A stretch of DNA of 37,225 nucleotides from Acinetobacter sp. Ac_5812 (GTDB taxonomy: Bacteria; Pseudomonadota; Gammaproteobacteria; Pseudomonadales; Moraxellaceae), in contig NZ_LXUK01000004.1 in the NCBI RefSeq assembly GCF_013072695.1, forward strand, positions 1 through 37,225, read 5' to 3'. Positions within the stretch are counted from its first letter, which is position 1. Each line of letters opens with the position of its first letter. This document shows positions 24,147 to 31,766 of this stretch, piece by piece. The position numbers and the translations under genes are program-made. Under the pieces are notes generated by a model that made no database searches, was not told the origin of the DNA, and saw only the letters and a program-made list of their open reading frames with translations.

Positions 24147-24161
24147 AAAAAACATTCAAAT

Positions 24162-24173
24162 TTGTATATACAA
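24162..24173. promoter_or_regulatory. Candidate BrnTA operator
   Basis: TTGTATATACAA is a perfect 12-base palindrome immediately upstream of brnT, followed by related ATGTATCA and TTGTATCA blocks up to 24198. It is a plausible binding site for the BrnA ribbon-helix-helix. Confidence 0.55.
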
Positions 24174-24353
24174 TAATGTATCACAAAATTGTATCACTCA
24201 AGTTGAGAAGCGTAATTTTTAGTCAAATTTATTGGCAAGAACTATCAAAACTGCTCATAAAAAATCCAACTTGTTTCAAAATCGGATTTTTGGGCATTTT
24301 GGGATTTTTCTTGTTTTATTAAGTAGTTGATATTTCAATTAATATACAAGTGT
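24174..24353. other. Non-coding interval between brnT and pdif 6
   Basis: Contains an A+T-rich inverted repeat with AAAAATCC and GGATTTTT arms (about 24258-24290), possibly a terminator. No gene is supported. Confidence 0.4.
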
Positions 24354-24381
24354 ACTTCGTATAACCGCCATTATGTTAAAT
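24354..24381. other. pdif site 6 (XerC|XerD)
   Basis: XerC arm ACTTCGTATAA, spacer CCGCCA, XerD arm TTATGTTAAAT. All 28 bases are the reverse complement of pdif site 3. Confidence 0.93.
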
Positions 24382-24416
24382 GGATGGTGAATTGGTGGAA
24401 AATTCCAGTTTTTATA

Positions 24417-24444
24417 ATTGCGAATAAGAGTTTTTATGTTAAAT
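24417..24444. other. pdif site 7 (XerC|XerD), divergent XerC arm
   Basis: XerC-like arm ATTGCGAATAA, spacer GAGTTT, XerD arm TTATGTTAAAT. It lies 35 bases after pdif 6 in the same orientation, breaking the otherwise alternating order. The XerC arm differs from the others at several positions, so it may be a decayed site. Confidence 0.75.
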
Positions 24445-24481
24445 CATAATCCTAATGTATTAGTGTAATAAAATCTTATAG

Positions 24482-25081
24482 TTAATAATTATCTAATAAA
24501 TCAATTAGATGTGCTTTTATGTTAGTCCATTCACTTTTGATAATACTGTACATTACGGTATCTCGAGTTGTACCATCTTTACGTAAAGCATGACCTCTAA
24601 TTATCCCATCCTTTTTTGCGCCCAATCTTTCAATTGCTCGCTGACTTTTAATATTAAAAATATCAGTGCGAAGTCCAACCGTCTCAATATTTAACTGTTC
24701 AAAAGCAAATTGTAGTAATAGCAACTTACATGTCGTATTGACATGCGTACGCTGCACTGATTTTGCATACCAGGTATAACCTATTTCTAAGCGTTTCACG
24801 TTCAAAAGAACATCATGATAACTAGTTGTACCTAGAATTTTCCCAGAGTTTTCTTCAATGACAACAAATGGATAACGTGTACCTTCCTGTTTTTGTATTA
24901 GAGCTGTTTCAATATATTGATGAACCTCAGAATAATGTGGTGTTGATGTCACTCTTAACTTCCATAGCTGACCATCTTTACATGCTTCCATAAGCCCACT
25001 TTCATGTTCAAAAGATAAGGGAATTAAACGGATATTACTTTTATTCAAAACAACATGATCAAATAATTCTAATTCTTTCAC
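24482..25081 (-). CDS. GNAT-family N-acetyltransferase (RimJ/RimL-like)
   Basis: A 199-residue acetyltransferase of the RimJ/RimL type: an N-terminal VLNKSNIRLIPLSFEHESGL segment, a central LGTTSYHDVLLNVKRLEIGYTWY core with beta-4/beta-5, a divergent acetyl-CoA loop (SVQRTHVNTTCKLLL), and the C-terminal SQRAIERLGAKKDGIIRGH motif. It uses acetyl-CoA; the acceptor (protein N-terminus, small molecule or antibiotic) cannot be told from sequence. The loop lacks the full Q/RxxGxG/A pattern (QRTHVN), which is often relaxed in this subfamily. It is the only cargo between the XerD sides of pdif 7 and 8. Confidence 0.88.
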   Translation of the reverse strand: MKELELFDHVVLNKSNIRLIPLSFEHESGLMEACKDGQLWKLRVTSTPHYSEVHQYIETALIQKQEGTRYPFVVIEENSGKILGTTSYHDVLLNVKRLEIGYTWYAKSVQRTHVNTTCKLLLLQFAFEQLNIETVGLRTDIFNIKSQRAIERLGAKKDGIIRGHALRKDGTTRDTVMYSIIKSEWTNIKAHLIDLLDNY

Positions 25082-25145
25082 AATACTTTCCCTTTACGAC
25101 ATTTGAGCTGAATACAAGTGGTTCTATTGAGTTAATAATTTCTAA

Positions 25146-25173
25146 AATTAACATAATACACCTTATACGAAAT
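25146..25173. other. pdif site 8 (XerD|XerC)
   Basis: XerD arm AATTAACATAA, spacer TACACC, XerC arm TTATACGAAAT. The XerD arm and spacer are identical to pdif 5; the XerC arm differs at two positions. It is the last site in the window. Confidence 0.93.
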
Positions 25174-25500
25174 GTGTTTTGTATAATTTATTTTGAAATT
25201 CAAATACTTATTTCAAAGTTTATAGCCCAAACATCACTGTTTGGGTTTTTTTTATGATTTTTCACGTTCCACGCCTATTCTTTGACCAATGTTTCACGAC
25301 TTTGTTCATATTAGTTAAACAATCGTGGTTAATCATAGGGTCTAAAAAAACGGCTCCAAAAGCCGGGGTATTAACAGCCTTCAATGCAGATGCAGAAATA
25401 GCTTTCGATCTTCAGCCGTACAAGTATCAGTGTTGAAAAAGAAAATTACGGAACTCACAGCTGCATAAAATATTCTCCGATCCTTGATGACTGGTCATCA
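25174..25500. other. Gene-free interval with orphan promoter-like box and terminator
   Basis: A TATAAT box at 25182-25187 is followed by a strong plus-strand terminator: CCCAAACA (25226-25233), loop TCAC, TGTTTGGG (25238-25245) and eight T. No coding region lies between them. A short RNA of about 60 bases is possible. No good -35 box is seen. The rest of the stretch holds only an unconvincing 60-codon frame. Confidence 0.45.
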
Positions 25501-26058
25501 TTAAGGCTTTTGCCCTACTGCCCTTTGAACTGTAGCAATCCCTACTCCAAACTGTTTTGCCACACTTCTAAAAGTCGAGCCATCTTCCTGCATGGCTTTT
25601 TGTATTTCTGCATAATCAACTTTACGCTTTCTGCCCTTATATAAGCCTTTCGCTTTGGCTTTAGCAATACCTTCCTTTTGCCGTTCACGGATCATGGAGC
25701 GTTCAAATTCTGCAAATGCAGCAAGCATTTGGAACATGAGCCTATTTATTGCCGACTGTGCAACATCATGGCTAAAGGTCAGATTTTCTTTATGAAAAAT
25801 GATGGTTATGCCACGATCATTCAGGCTGTTCACAATGTCGTTCAGATCATTCGTATTACGTGCCAGGCGGTCAATACTGTGAACATGCACCGTATCACCA
25901 TCACGCAGATATTCGAGCATAGCGAGCAATTGAGGACGTTCACGGCTACCCCCACTTGCCTTCTCTATGAAGGTCTTATCGAGGTGGATTCCATCCAATT
26001 GACGTTCCGTATTTTGTTCCGATGAACTGACTCGGATGTAGCCAACCTGATTAGGCAT
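25501..26058 (-). CDS. Serine recombinase (resolvase/invertase family)
   Basis: The 185-residue small serine recombinase has the catalytic-serine segment VGYIRVSSSEQNTERQL, the conserved arginine region VHSIDRLARNTNDLNDIV, the FAEFERSMIRERQKEGIAKAKAKG hinge, and a C-terminal HTH (STFRSVAKQFGVGIATVQRA). It resembles Tn3-type resolvases and plasmid multimer resolvases. The DNA upstream of its start carries repeated TGTACCG-like blocks that could be its res site. It is intact. Confidence 0.93.
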   Translation of the reverse strand: MPNQVGYIRVSSSEQNTERQLDGIHLDKTFIEKASGGSRERPQLLAMLEYLRDGDTVHVHSIDRLARNTNDLNDIVNSLNDRGITIIFHKENLTFSHDVAQSAINRLMFQMLAAFAEFERSMIRERQKEGIAKAKAKGLYKGRKRKVDYAEIQKAMQEDGSTFRSVAKQFGVGIATVQRAVGQKP

Positions 26059-26218
26059 TTTGTACCGTTAGATATTGGAGTTATAGATACATATTGTACC
26101 GAAATATAAAATTAAGTCTATAGATACGGTTTTAAGTCTGATTTTATTAGGTCTTAAATTGTTCCGTTAGGCTATATCCTATTAAAAACTGGCTTATATG
26201 CCATAAGAGTAGTTTTTT
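26059..26218. other. Possible res site of the serine recombinase
   Basis: Upstream of the recombinase, blocks such as TTGTACCG, TGTACCGTTAG, TAGATAC and GTTCCGTTAG recur within about 110 bases (26059-26175). Recombinase genes often lie next to their recombination site. The subsite pattern is not clear enough to draw boundaries. Confidence 0.35.
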
Positions 26219-26677
26219 TTAATGGCTAAGTTTGTCTTTGTTTGAGATATATATCGTGCCAAGTTGATAACCAGCTATCTCATCCCCTTGCTCATAGGCT
26301 TTAAAGTACCATTCCGTCGCTTTAGCATGATTTACCTCTACTCCTTTGCCATAACGATACATTGAACCCAGTTTACTTTGTGAACTTGCGAGTCCTTGAT
26401 TAGCAGATTTTTCATACCATTCAAACGCTTTGCTATAATCCTGATTTACGTCTTCACCCATGTCATACATCAAGCCAAGTCTATACTGTGCTTCAGCATT
26501 GCCTTGTTCGGCTAATCTGTTTAGTTTTATAAGCTCACCATTTTCTTCAATTCGCGGTTGCATCTGAGAAGTTTGTGAATTCGTTGTGCTATGTATTTTA
26601 TGACAGCCTACAAGCAGTATAGGCGATAAGAAGACAACGCAAGAAGTGGCGGTTAACTTGGTTCTAGGAAAAATCAT
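26219..26677 (-). CDS. Sel1-repeat lipoprotein
   Basis: 152 residues. The N-terminal signal ends in a lipobox LLVGC with Cys25 as the lipidation site. About three Sel1/TPR-like repeats follow: LAEQGNAEAQYRLGLMYDMG, KSANQGLASSQSKLGSMYRYG and KAYEQGDEIAGYQLGTIYIS. Sel1 proteins are helical adaptors for protein contacts, here on a membrane surface facing the periplasm. No binding partner can be deduced. Its serpin neighbour is also a lipoprotein on the same strand, but 145 bases and a hairpin lie between them. Confidence 0.88.
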   Translation of the reverse strand: MIFPRTKLTATSCVVFLSPILLVGCHKIHSTTNSQTSQMQPRIEENGELIKLNRLAEQGNAEAQYRLGLMYDMGEDVNQDYSKAFEWYEKSANQGLASSQSKLGSMYRYGKGVEVNHAKATEWYFKAYEQGDEIAGYQLGTIYISNKDKLSH

Positions 26678-26735
26678 AGGTGCGGCTCAGTGATTAAAAA
26701 TTGTCTATTAAGTATCTTATCAATAAAATACTTGG

Positions 26736-26771
26736 GGCTGTCCTAGATAAGTAAAATTATTTAGGACAGCC
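26736..26771. repeat. Inverted repeat between serpin and Sel1 genes
   Basis: Perfect 10-base arms GGCTGTCCTA and TAGGACAGCC flank 16 A+T-rich bases. The following ATGAGAAAAAGTAAATTAAT would encode MRKSKLI, reminiscent of a transposase N-terminus. It may be an IS end remnant or a hairpin after the serpin gene. It lacks a clear T run. Confidence 0.4.
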
Positions 26772-26822
26772 GTATGAGAAAAAGTAAATTAATTGGTATA
26801 CCCTAGTTAAGGTGGTTTCCCA

Positions 26823-28214
26823 CTAAGGCTTATTCACTTGACCTAAAAATAGTATTGCGTCAGTTTTATTGTCTTTAATCATAAAAAGAAACGGGTGATC
26901 GGCTTTAAAAACAGGTGGTGGAGCAGAGGCAGATTGAGTAGATACTACAATGCCAGTCGCTGCTGCTGCTTCAGTTCCTTTTTCATCCACGATGACCACC
27001 GCCTGATGATAGACCTCATCTATCTTGGTAGATAAAGGCTGATCAAACAGTTTGAAGGTAGCCTTGTCTTCAAAAGCAATGGGCATGCCCATATCTGACA
27101 GCAGACCTTTCATGTCGTAGCGCTCTTTAAGCTTGAACTTTGGTAAGTGTAGGTTCACTTCTTGCGTAACTAAGCCTTTATTCCACTGTTTGATCTTATC
27201 AACGCTCAACTCATTCACTAATTGCTGCATGGCGGCCTTGTCTTTTACTTTGGGCAATACTATGAGCATGGACAAGTCGTCCCCTTTATAAGGCAATTGC
27301 ACGACCTGCACCTGTTTGTCCTCGCTATAACCAAAATCCGCCTGTGTATGCATCATTTTGATAGGGGAGCTTGTACCGCTATGATTATAAAAAGGCTGCT
27401 CACTGGTGCTTTGAACCTTAAAAGGCATTTTCCAATCGCCCTTAAAATAGACGGCGTTGGTTAACACGGCGACCGTAATTTTTTTAATACTGCCTTTTGG
27501 CAGTAATTCAGGGATCAGCTGGTTGGTATGCTGAGCGATTTTTTTATTAATAATGAGGCGTGAAGGATCAGGATTATCTTCAAAATCAAGGGTGGTCACT
27601 TGGCCGCCATAATAGCGTTGCACAGTATCGACGTATGCCTTATTAGGTGTTAGCCCTTGTTGCATCCATAAGTCATTGACCGTGGCAAGTTTATAATCGG
27701 GATTGGGTTTGTTAAATTGATTATAGAGCGCAGCGCTATTGGGATTAAGAGTATCCATTGATGGATAGTGAAAGGTCTTTTGAATTTGCTGCTTTGTTTC
27801 ACCCTCAGCTGCGGCATAGAGCATTGCCATGGCAGTAGATAGGCTATAGGGCGAGAAAAATACGTTTTTATCTACTCGATCAGGTTGACCATTTATCTGC
27901 TGATATATATCAACGGCGAGCTGGTTGTTGGCATTGATGACTTTTTCAATGCCGTCTGGGGTAGAGGTAGAGTCATCAGCAGCAATAAAGCCATCTTTGC
28001 TAACGGCTTTATAATTGGAGTTATTTTTATTCTTATCTGACAGGGATGTGTTATATGGGTTTGGTGCGCTATTGGCTACAATGTCAGTAGGATTAGATTC
28101 TTTTATAGTACTGTCGCAGCCACTGACAATCAATAATAGGCTAGTGATTGCCAATGCGCTCATAATACGGTTACTGGGTACTTTTTTAAGATAACAATAC
28201 TGGTTATTCTTCAT
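26823..28214 (-). CDS. Lipoprotein serpin (serine protease inhibitor family I4)
   Basis: 463 residues. A signal peptide ends in the lipobox LIVSGC (Cys33). A low-complexity linker of about 55 residues precedes a full serpin domain (FFSPYSLSTAMAMLYAAAEGET near the start; ADHPFLFMIKDNKTDAILFLGQV near the end). The hinge VDEKGTEAAAATG has the small residues needed for loop insertion, so it should be inhibitory. Aligning the hinge with alpha-1-antitrypsin puts the scissile bond at Gln427-Ser428, an unusual P1; neighbouring positions are possible. Asp at +2 after the lipid cysteine would mean inner-membrane retention by the enterobacterial rule. Serpins are uncommon in this group. An IS3 element lies 82 bases upstream of the start. 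Confidence 0.92.
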   Translation of the reverse strand: MKNNQYCYLKKVPSNRIMSALAITSLLLIVSGCDSTIKESNPTDIVANSAPNPYNTSLSDKNKNNSNYKAVSKDGFIAADDSTSTPDGIEKVINANNQLAVDIYQQINGQPDRVDKNVFFSPYSLSTAMAMLYAAAEGETKQQIQKTFHYPSMDTLNPNSAALYNQFNKPNPDYKLATVNDLWMQQGLTPNKAYVDTVQRYYGGQVTTLDFEDNPDPSRLIINKKIAQHTNQLIPELLPKGSIKKITVAVLTNAVYFKGDWKMPFKVQSTSEQPFYNHSGTSSPIKMMHTQADFGYSEDKQVQVVQLPYKGDDLSMLIVLPKVKDKAAMQQLVNELSVDKIKQWNKGLVTQEVNLHLPKFKLKERYDMKGLLSDMGMPIAFEDKATFKLFDQPLSTKIDEVYHQAVVIVDEKGTEAAAATGIVVSTQSASAPPPVFKADHPFLFMIKDNKTDAILFLGQVNKP

Positions 28215-28346
28215 ATTTGCTTCACTAATAATCTAGGGTTTATACGATGCCATTCTATTATCACTTCCATACAATCGTTTAGCCTAGTTTGGTAAGTGAA
28301 CCGTACCGGGTTTGTCGGAGACTAACTTTCCTGAGAGAATGTTCCG

Positions 28347-28678
28347 ATGAAAAAACCTAAATATACCCCTGAAATCAGAGATAGAGCGGTTCAATTATTG
28401 ATTGAATCCGAAAAAGATTATCCATCGAATTGGGCTGCAATCACAGCTATTGCACCCTGAGCAGTATACTGCGCAAGGGTTGTACTCCTGAAACATTACG
28501 TGTTTGGTATCAAAAATATTTAGATAAACAAAATCCAGTTAAAGTACAGCAGCTTTCAGACCAAGAACGTATCAAACAACTCGAACGCGAAAATAAAGAA
28601 CTGCAACGCGCCAATGAGATTCTACGTAAAGCAGCCGCTTTTTTCGCCCAGGCGGAGCTCGACCGCCCACACAAATAA
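28347..28678 (+). pseudogene. IS3-family OrfA, frame broken
   Basis: The frame from ATG 28347 (MKKPKYTPEIRDRAVQLLIE...) stops at TGA 28458-28460. The downstream part (CTPETLRVWYQKYLDKQNPV to AELDRPHK) continues in another frame to 28678. At the break lies a near-palindrome (28455-28479, GAGCAGTA/TACTGCGC core), which may be an insertion relative to intact relatives. The coiled segment and the overlap with orfB are normal. Confidence 0.7.
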
Positions 28679-29595
28679 TGGTGGATTTCATCCATAACAA
28701 TAAAGACTTATATGGTGTTGATGCGATTTGTAGAATTTTACCGATAGCACCTTCAACCTATTACCGGACTCTAGATCTCTGCGATGAGAAGCATTGCTTC
28801 GCAAGGGAACATCGAGCAAAGCGAGATTTACATGACTTGCATCATGCTGAGGAGATTAAACGAATTTGGAAGGAAAGTTCAGGTCGATATGGTGTACGTA
28901 AAGTCTGGCAAAAATTAAAACGTGAAGGCTATATTATTGCACGCTGTACTGTTGCTCGATTAATGAAAAAACTAGGTATACAAGGTGTTTGGCGAGGTAA
29001 GAACAAACAAACCACCCGTAGCCGAGATGACCAAAAACGAGCACCTGACTTGGTGAAACGGAATTTTAGAGCTGATCAGCCTAATCACTTGTGGGTTGCT
29101 GACTTTACCTATATTCAAACTCATTCAGGCTGGGTCTATACCGCCTTTATTATTGATGTGTTCTCACGAGCAATTGTTGGATGCAAAGTATCTACACGAA
29201 TGAATACAGATATGGTGCTCGATGCATTGGAGCAAGCATTGCATGATCGAGGCATGCCAAAGAATGTGATTCATCATTCCGACAGAGGTGTGCAATATCT
29301 TTCCATTCGCTATACCAATCGTTTAGAAGCAGCAAATTTACGAGCATCAGTCGGTACGACTGGTGATTCATACGATAATGCTCTGGCTGAAACGGTGAAT
29401 GGCTTATACAAAACAGAGGTGATTGAATATTTAAAAGCAGATTGGCAAGGTTTAGCGGATGTACAACTTGCGACATTAAACTGGGTAGATTGGTTCAATA
29501 AAAAGCGTGTACACAGTGCACTAGGTTATGTGCCACCTTTTGATTTTGAATCAATGTACTATGATAAGATTAACCCGTTAGGTCAGGTGGCCTAA
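28678..29595 (+). CDS. IS3-family transposase OrfB
   Basis: 305 residues with an intact rve core: HTH_21 region (YGVRKVWQKLKREGYIIARC), first Asp in LWVADFTYIQTHSGWVY, second Asp in IHHSDRGVQYLS, and Glu in DSYDNALAETVNGLYKTEVI. The start codon overlaps the orfA stop (TAATG). The catalytic domain is intact, but orfA in this copy is frame-broken, so mobility may depend on another copy. Confidence 0.92.
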   Translation: MVDFIHNNKDLYGVDAICRILPIAPSTYYRTLDLCDEKHCFAREHRAKRDLHDLHHAEEIKRIWKESSGRYGVRKVWQKLKREGYIIARCTVARLMKKLGIQGVWRGKNKQTTRSRDDQKRAPDLVKRNFRADQPNHLWVADFTYIQTHSGWVYTAFIIDVFSRAIVGCKVSTRMNTDMVLDALEQALHDRGMPKNVIHHSDRGVQYLSIRYTNRLEAANLRASVGTTGDSYDNALAETVNGLYKTEVIEYLKADWQGLADVQLATLNWVDWFNKKRVHSALGYVPPFDFESMYYDKINPLGQVA

Positions 29596-29632
29596 CTTAA
29601 ATAAAAAGTCTCCGAAAAACCCGGTACGGTTC

Positions 29633-29872
29633 AAACCTGGTGCTTCTCTAAATATTGGGAAAAAAGGTACGCGAACCAGTGTCGGTATTCCAGGTACGGG
29701 ACTATCTTACTCTAAACACCAGCCTTACTCTAAAAAGACCCGTGTTCCACAACCGACATCGCTAGAACACACGGAATATAATCCTCAGAATTTAGAACAA
29801 CCGAAGGCAAAGATATGGCCTTGGATTATTTTTGGAATATTGTGTTTTATTGTGAGTGCCGTCATTTTTTAG
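29633..29872 (+). pseudogene. C-terminal fragment of a DUF4236 protein
   Basis: The frame entering from the IS end reads PGASLNIGKKGTRTSVGIPG and TGLSYS, the repeat pattern of DUF4236. A linker and a C-terminal membrane helix follow (KIWPWIIFGILCFIVSAVIF), ending at TAG 29870-29872. The N-terminal part (usually a first glycine-rich repeat) is missing, replaced by the IS3 element. No matching 5' part is seen on the other side of the IS, so a deletion accompanied the insertion. Confidence 0.75.
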
Positions 29873-29896
29873 CAAGAACAGCATTGTATTTTGATC

Positions 29897-29926
29897 AAAA
29901 AAAATGCCCAGATGGATGAATGGGCA
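29897..29926 (-). terminator. Minus-strand terminator
   Basis: On the minus strand TGCCCA, a 10-base loop, TGGGCA, then eight T (29897-29904). It lies about 215 bases after the end of the DUF4143 ATPase gene. No gene is supported between them (29927-30139). Confidence 0.75.
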
Positions 29927-30139
29927 AACTAAGGAATTAATATCCTTCAGAAACTCCAGCGCAATTCTCGCTACTTTCAGTAAGCGACTCTGGCTCAATC
30001 ATGATAGTCTGACTCAATCGAATCGAGGTAAATCGATCCATCACAATTGGAGCAGAAATTATGCTTGAATACATTCTTGAATGATGCTGAAAAGTCTTTG
30101 AGTTTTAATTAATAAGAGTATCCATGTCTACCCTCAACT

Positions 30140-31372
30140 TTACTTATTTTCAGATAGCAACCAATCGAGAGCACTCATTTTTACAATACCATTATAATTC
30201 GCTTCAGTCCCTATCGTGTCTAAGGTAAGCAAATACTTGGGATACGAATCAGAAATTTTCTGTAATGGACGTAACTCTCGGCTGAGTGTCTCCTCATTGA
30301 GCGTTTCTAATGCCACCTGATAATAAGTTAAATTCTGTAAAGTATCGACAGCAACAAAATCAATTTCATATTCATCAACCCGCCCTACATAGACCGTATA
30401 ACCTCGTCTGACAAGCTCAAGATAAATCACATTTTCTAAGATATGACCTTGATCAGCATTAGCATCAGGCAACATAATCCGGCGCAATCCGACATCAACT
30501 AAATAGTATTTTTCAGAGGATTGTAATAACTCACGCCCGCGTACTTTAAATTGTGCGGCACTATAAAATAACAAACTGTCCTGTAAGCCCTGAATATAGC
30601 GTTTCACTGTTTCAAATGAAATTTTAACCCCACTTGAAACAAAGGTATTTTTAATTTTATTGATGGAAATAGGTGAGCCTGTCACGCTTGCCAAATATCT
30701 TGCGACACGCTCGAGAGAGTTAATATCGGCAGTATTCAAACGGGGAATAACATCTTTAAACATTACACTGGCATAGACCGCTTGCAAGTAATCATAAGTT
30801 TCCTGCTGGCTAGTCATGGCAAGCGTATAAGGGAAACTACTGCGCGTATACATGGCATACAAATCACGATTGGATAATTGTTGGATGATCGGATTATTTT
30901 CAATATGCCACTGTTTAAATTCTTGGAATGACAGAGGTAGAACGTGTTGCTCGATATAGCGTCCTGTAAGTAAAGTCGCAAGTTCTCCACTTAGAAAGAA
31001 TGCATTTGAGCCTGTAATATATAAATCGATATAATCCCGAACATATAAAGAGTCGACTACTTTCTCAAAATTTGTAACATGTTGTATTTCATCTAAAAAA
31101 ACATAGTTTTTTTTACTTTTATCAACTTTAGACAATACATAATCATGTAGTTTACGGTAATCGGTGAGTTCTTCAAATTCCATAAATTCGAAGTTGATGG
31201 CAATGATGTTTTCGGCTTGTATACCCTGTGCTTTTAGGTCTTGTTGAAACATCGCCAATAAGGTGGATTTTCCAGAGCGACGCACACCTGAAAGTACTTT
31301 AATGACATCACGGTCTTGCCATGTATTCAGAAATTTTAAGTAACCATCACGTCGAATATTAGCGCTTCTCAT
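30140..31372 (-). CDS. AAA ATPase with DUF4143 domain
   Basis: 410 residues. An N-terminal P-loop domain has Walker A GVRRSGKST (29-37), Walker B NYVFLDEIQHV and a sensor-like YITGSNAFFLSGELA. The C-terminal half contains the DUF4143 region, with KYYLVDVGLRRIML and a PD-(D/E)xK-like strand VGRVDEYEIDFVAV. Such ATPases are common in mobile DNA and genomes of many bacteria; their biochemical role is not settled. The gene is intact and stands alone on the minus strand. Confidence 0.92.
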   Translation of the reverse strand: MRSANIRRDGYLKFLNTWQDRDVIKVLSGVRRSGKSTLLAMFQQDLKAQGIQAENIIAINFEFMEFEELTDYRKLHDYVLSKVDKSKKNYVFLDEIQHVTNFEKVVDSLYVRDYIDLYITGSNAFFLSGELATLLTGRYIEQHVLPLSFQEFKQWHIENNPIIQQLSNRDLYAMYTRSSFPYTLAMTSQQETYDYLQAVYASVMFKDVIPRLNTADINSLERVARYLASVTGSPISINKIKNTFVSSGVKISFETVKRYIQGLQDSLLFYSAAQFKVRGRELLQSSEKYYLVDVGLRRIMLPDANADQGHILENVIYLELVRRGYTVYVGRVDEYEIDFVAVDTLQNLTYYQVALETLNEETLSRELRPLQKISDSYPKYLLTLDTIGTEANYNGIVKMSALDWLLSENK

Positions 31373-31766
31373 TATTTACACTTAAAATCTAAAGTTTTAA
31401 TAAATTCTATCAAATTTTAGAATACATGTGTAAATATATTTAATTTTAATAAAAGTTTAAAGGTTAAGTGAAACATTCAAAGCTGCTGTTGAAGTATACG
31501 GATAGTAAATGTAATAAAAATCTAGATTCTATCTTTTTTGATTATTTTCCATGTCATGTTATTTCATTGATGCTACGACTTAACGGCTAATAAATTAAGT
31601 GAAAAGTAAATGGAACTAAGATGTTAACTAGAGTGGAACTCATTTTTGTTGTGCTAATGGTATCAGCCTTATTGCGTATGAATTGCTAAAAGGTTTATTT
31701 TTTAAGATCATAGGACTTACGCATTGACGGATTCAAAAAAGTATTAAAATACTTTATAAAGTATCT
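31373..31766. other. Intergenic stretch with one possible tiny gene
   Basis: A+T-rich, with no large frame. It holds a possible 22-residue hydrophobic peptide (31621-31689) and, from 31713, the left end (GGACTTACGCA) of an IS701-like remnant. Confidence 0.5.
31621..31689 (+). CDS. Possible 22-residue hydrophobic peptide
   Basis: ATG 31621 to TAA 31689 encodes MLTRVELIFVVLMVSALLRM-NC: one membrane-spanning stretch with charged ends, shaped like small membrane peptides and type I toxins. GGAAC lies about 8 bases upstream. No antisense promoter was identified. It could be chance. Confidence 0.2.
   Translation: MLTRVELIFVVLMVSALLRMNC

Larger units (their letters stand above)
28297..29633 (+). 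mobile_element. IS3-family element, copy A
   Basis: Terminal repeats TGAACCGTACCGGGTTTGTC (28297) and, inverted, GACTTTTTATTT...-type inner bases after AAACCCGGTACGGTTCA (ending 29633) differ at a few positions. The element is 1337 bases. The flanks are AAG and AAC, so no 3-base duplication is seen. It separates the serpin region from the DUF4236 fragment. A second copy in the same orientation begins at 37206. Confidence 0.9.

Noticed and set aside
16759..25173. CRISPR array made of the repeated 28-base sequences
   Set aside because: The repeats are kilobases apart, in alternating orientation and separated by genes. They fit XerC/XerD sites.
25254..25436. 60-codon plus-strand frame after the orphan terminator
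   Set aside because: No ribosome site, no family resemblance, and it begins directly at the terminator T run.
29792..29998. 68-codon minus-strand frame over the DUF4236 fragment
   Set aside because: The plus-strand frame matches DUF4236. The minus frame is a shadow without a family match.
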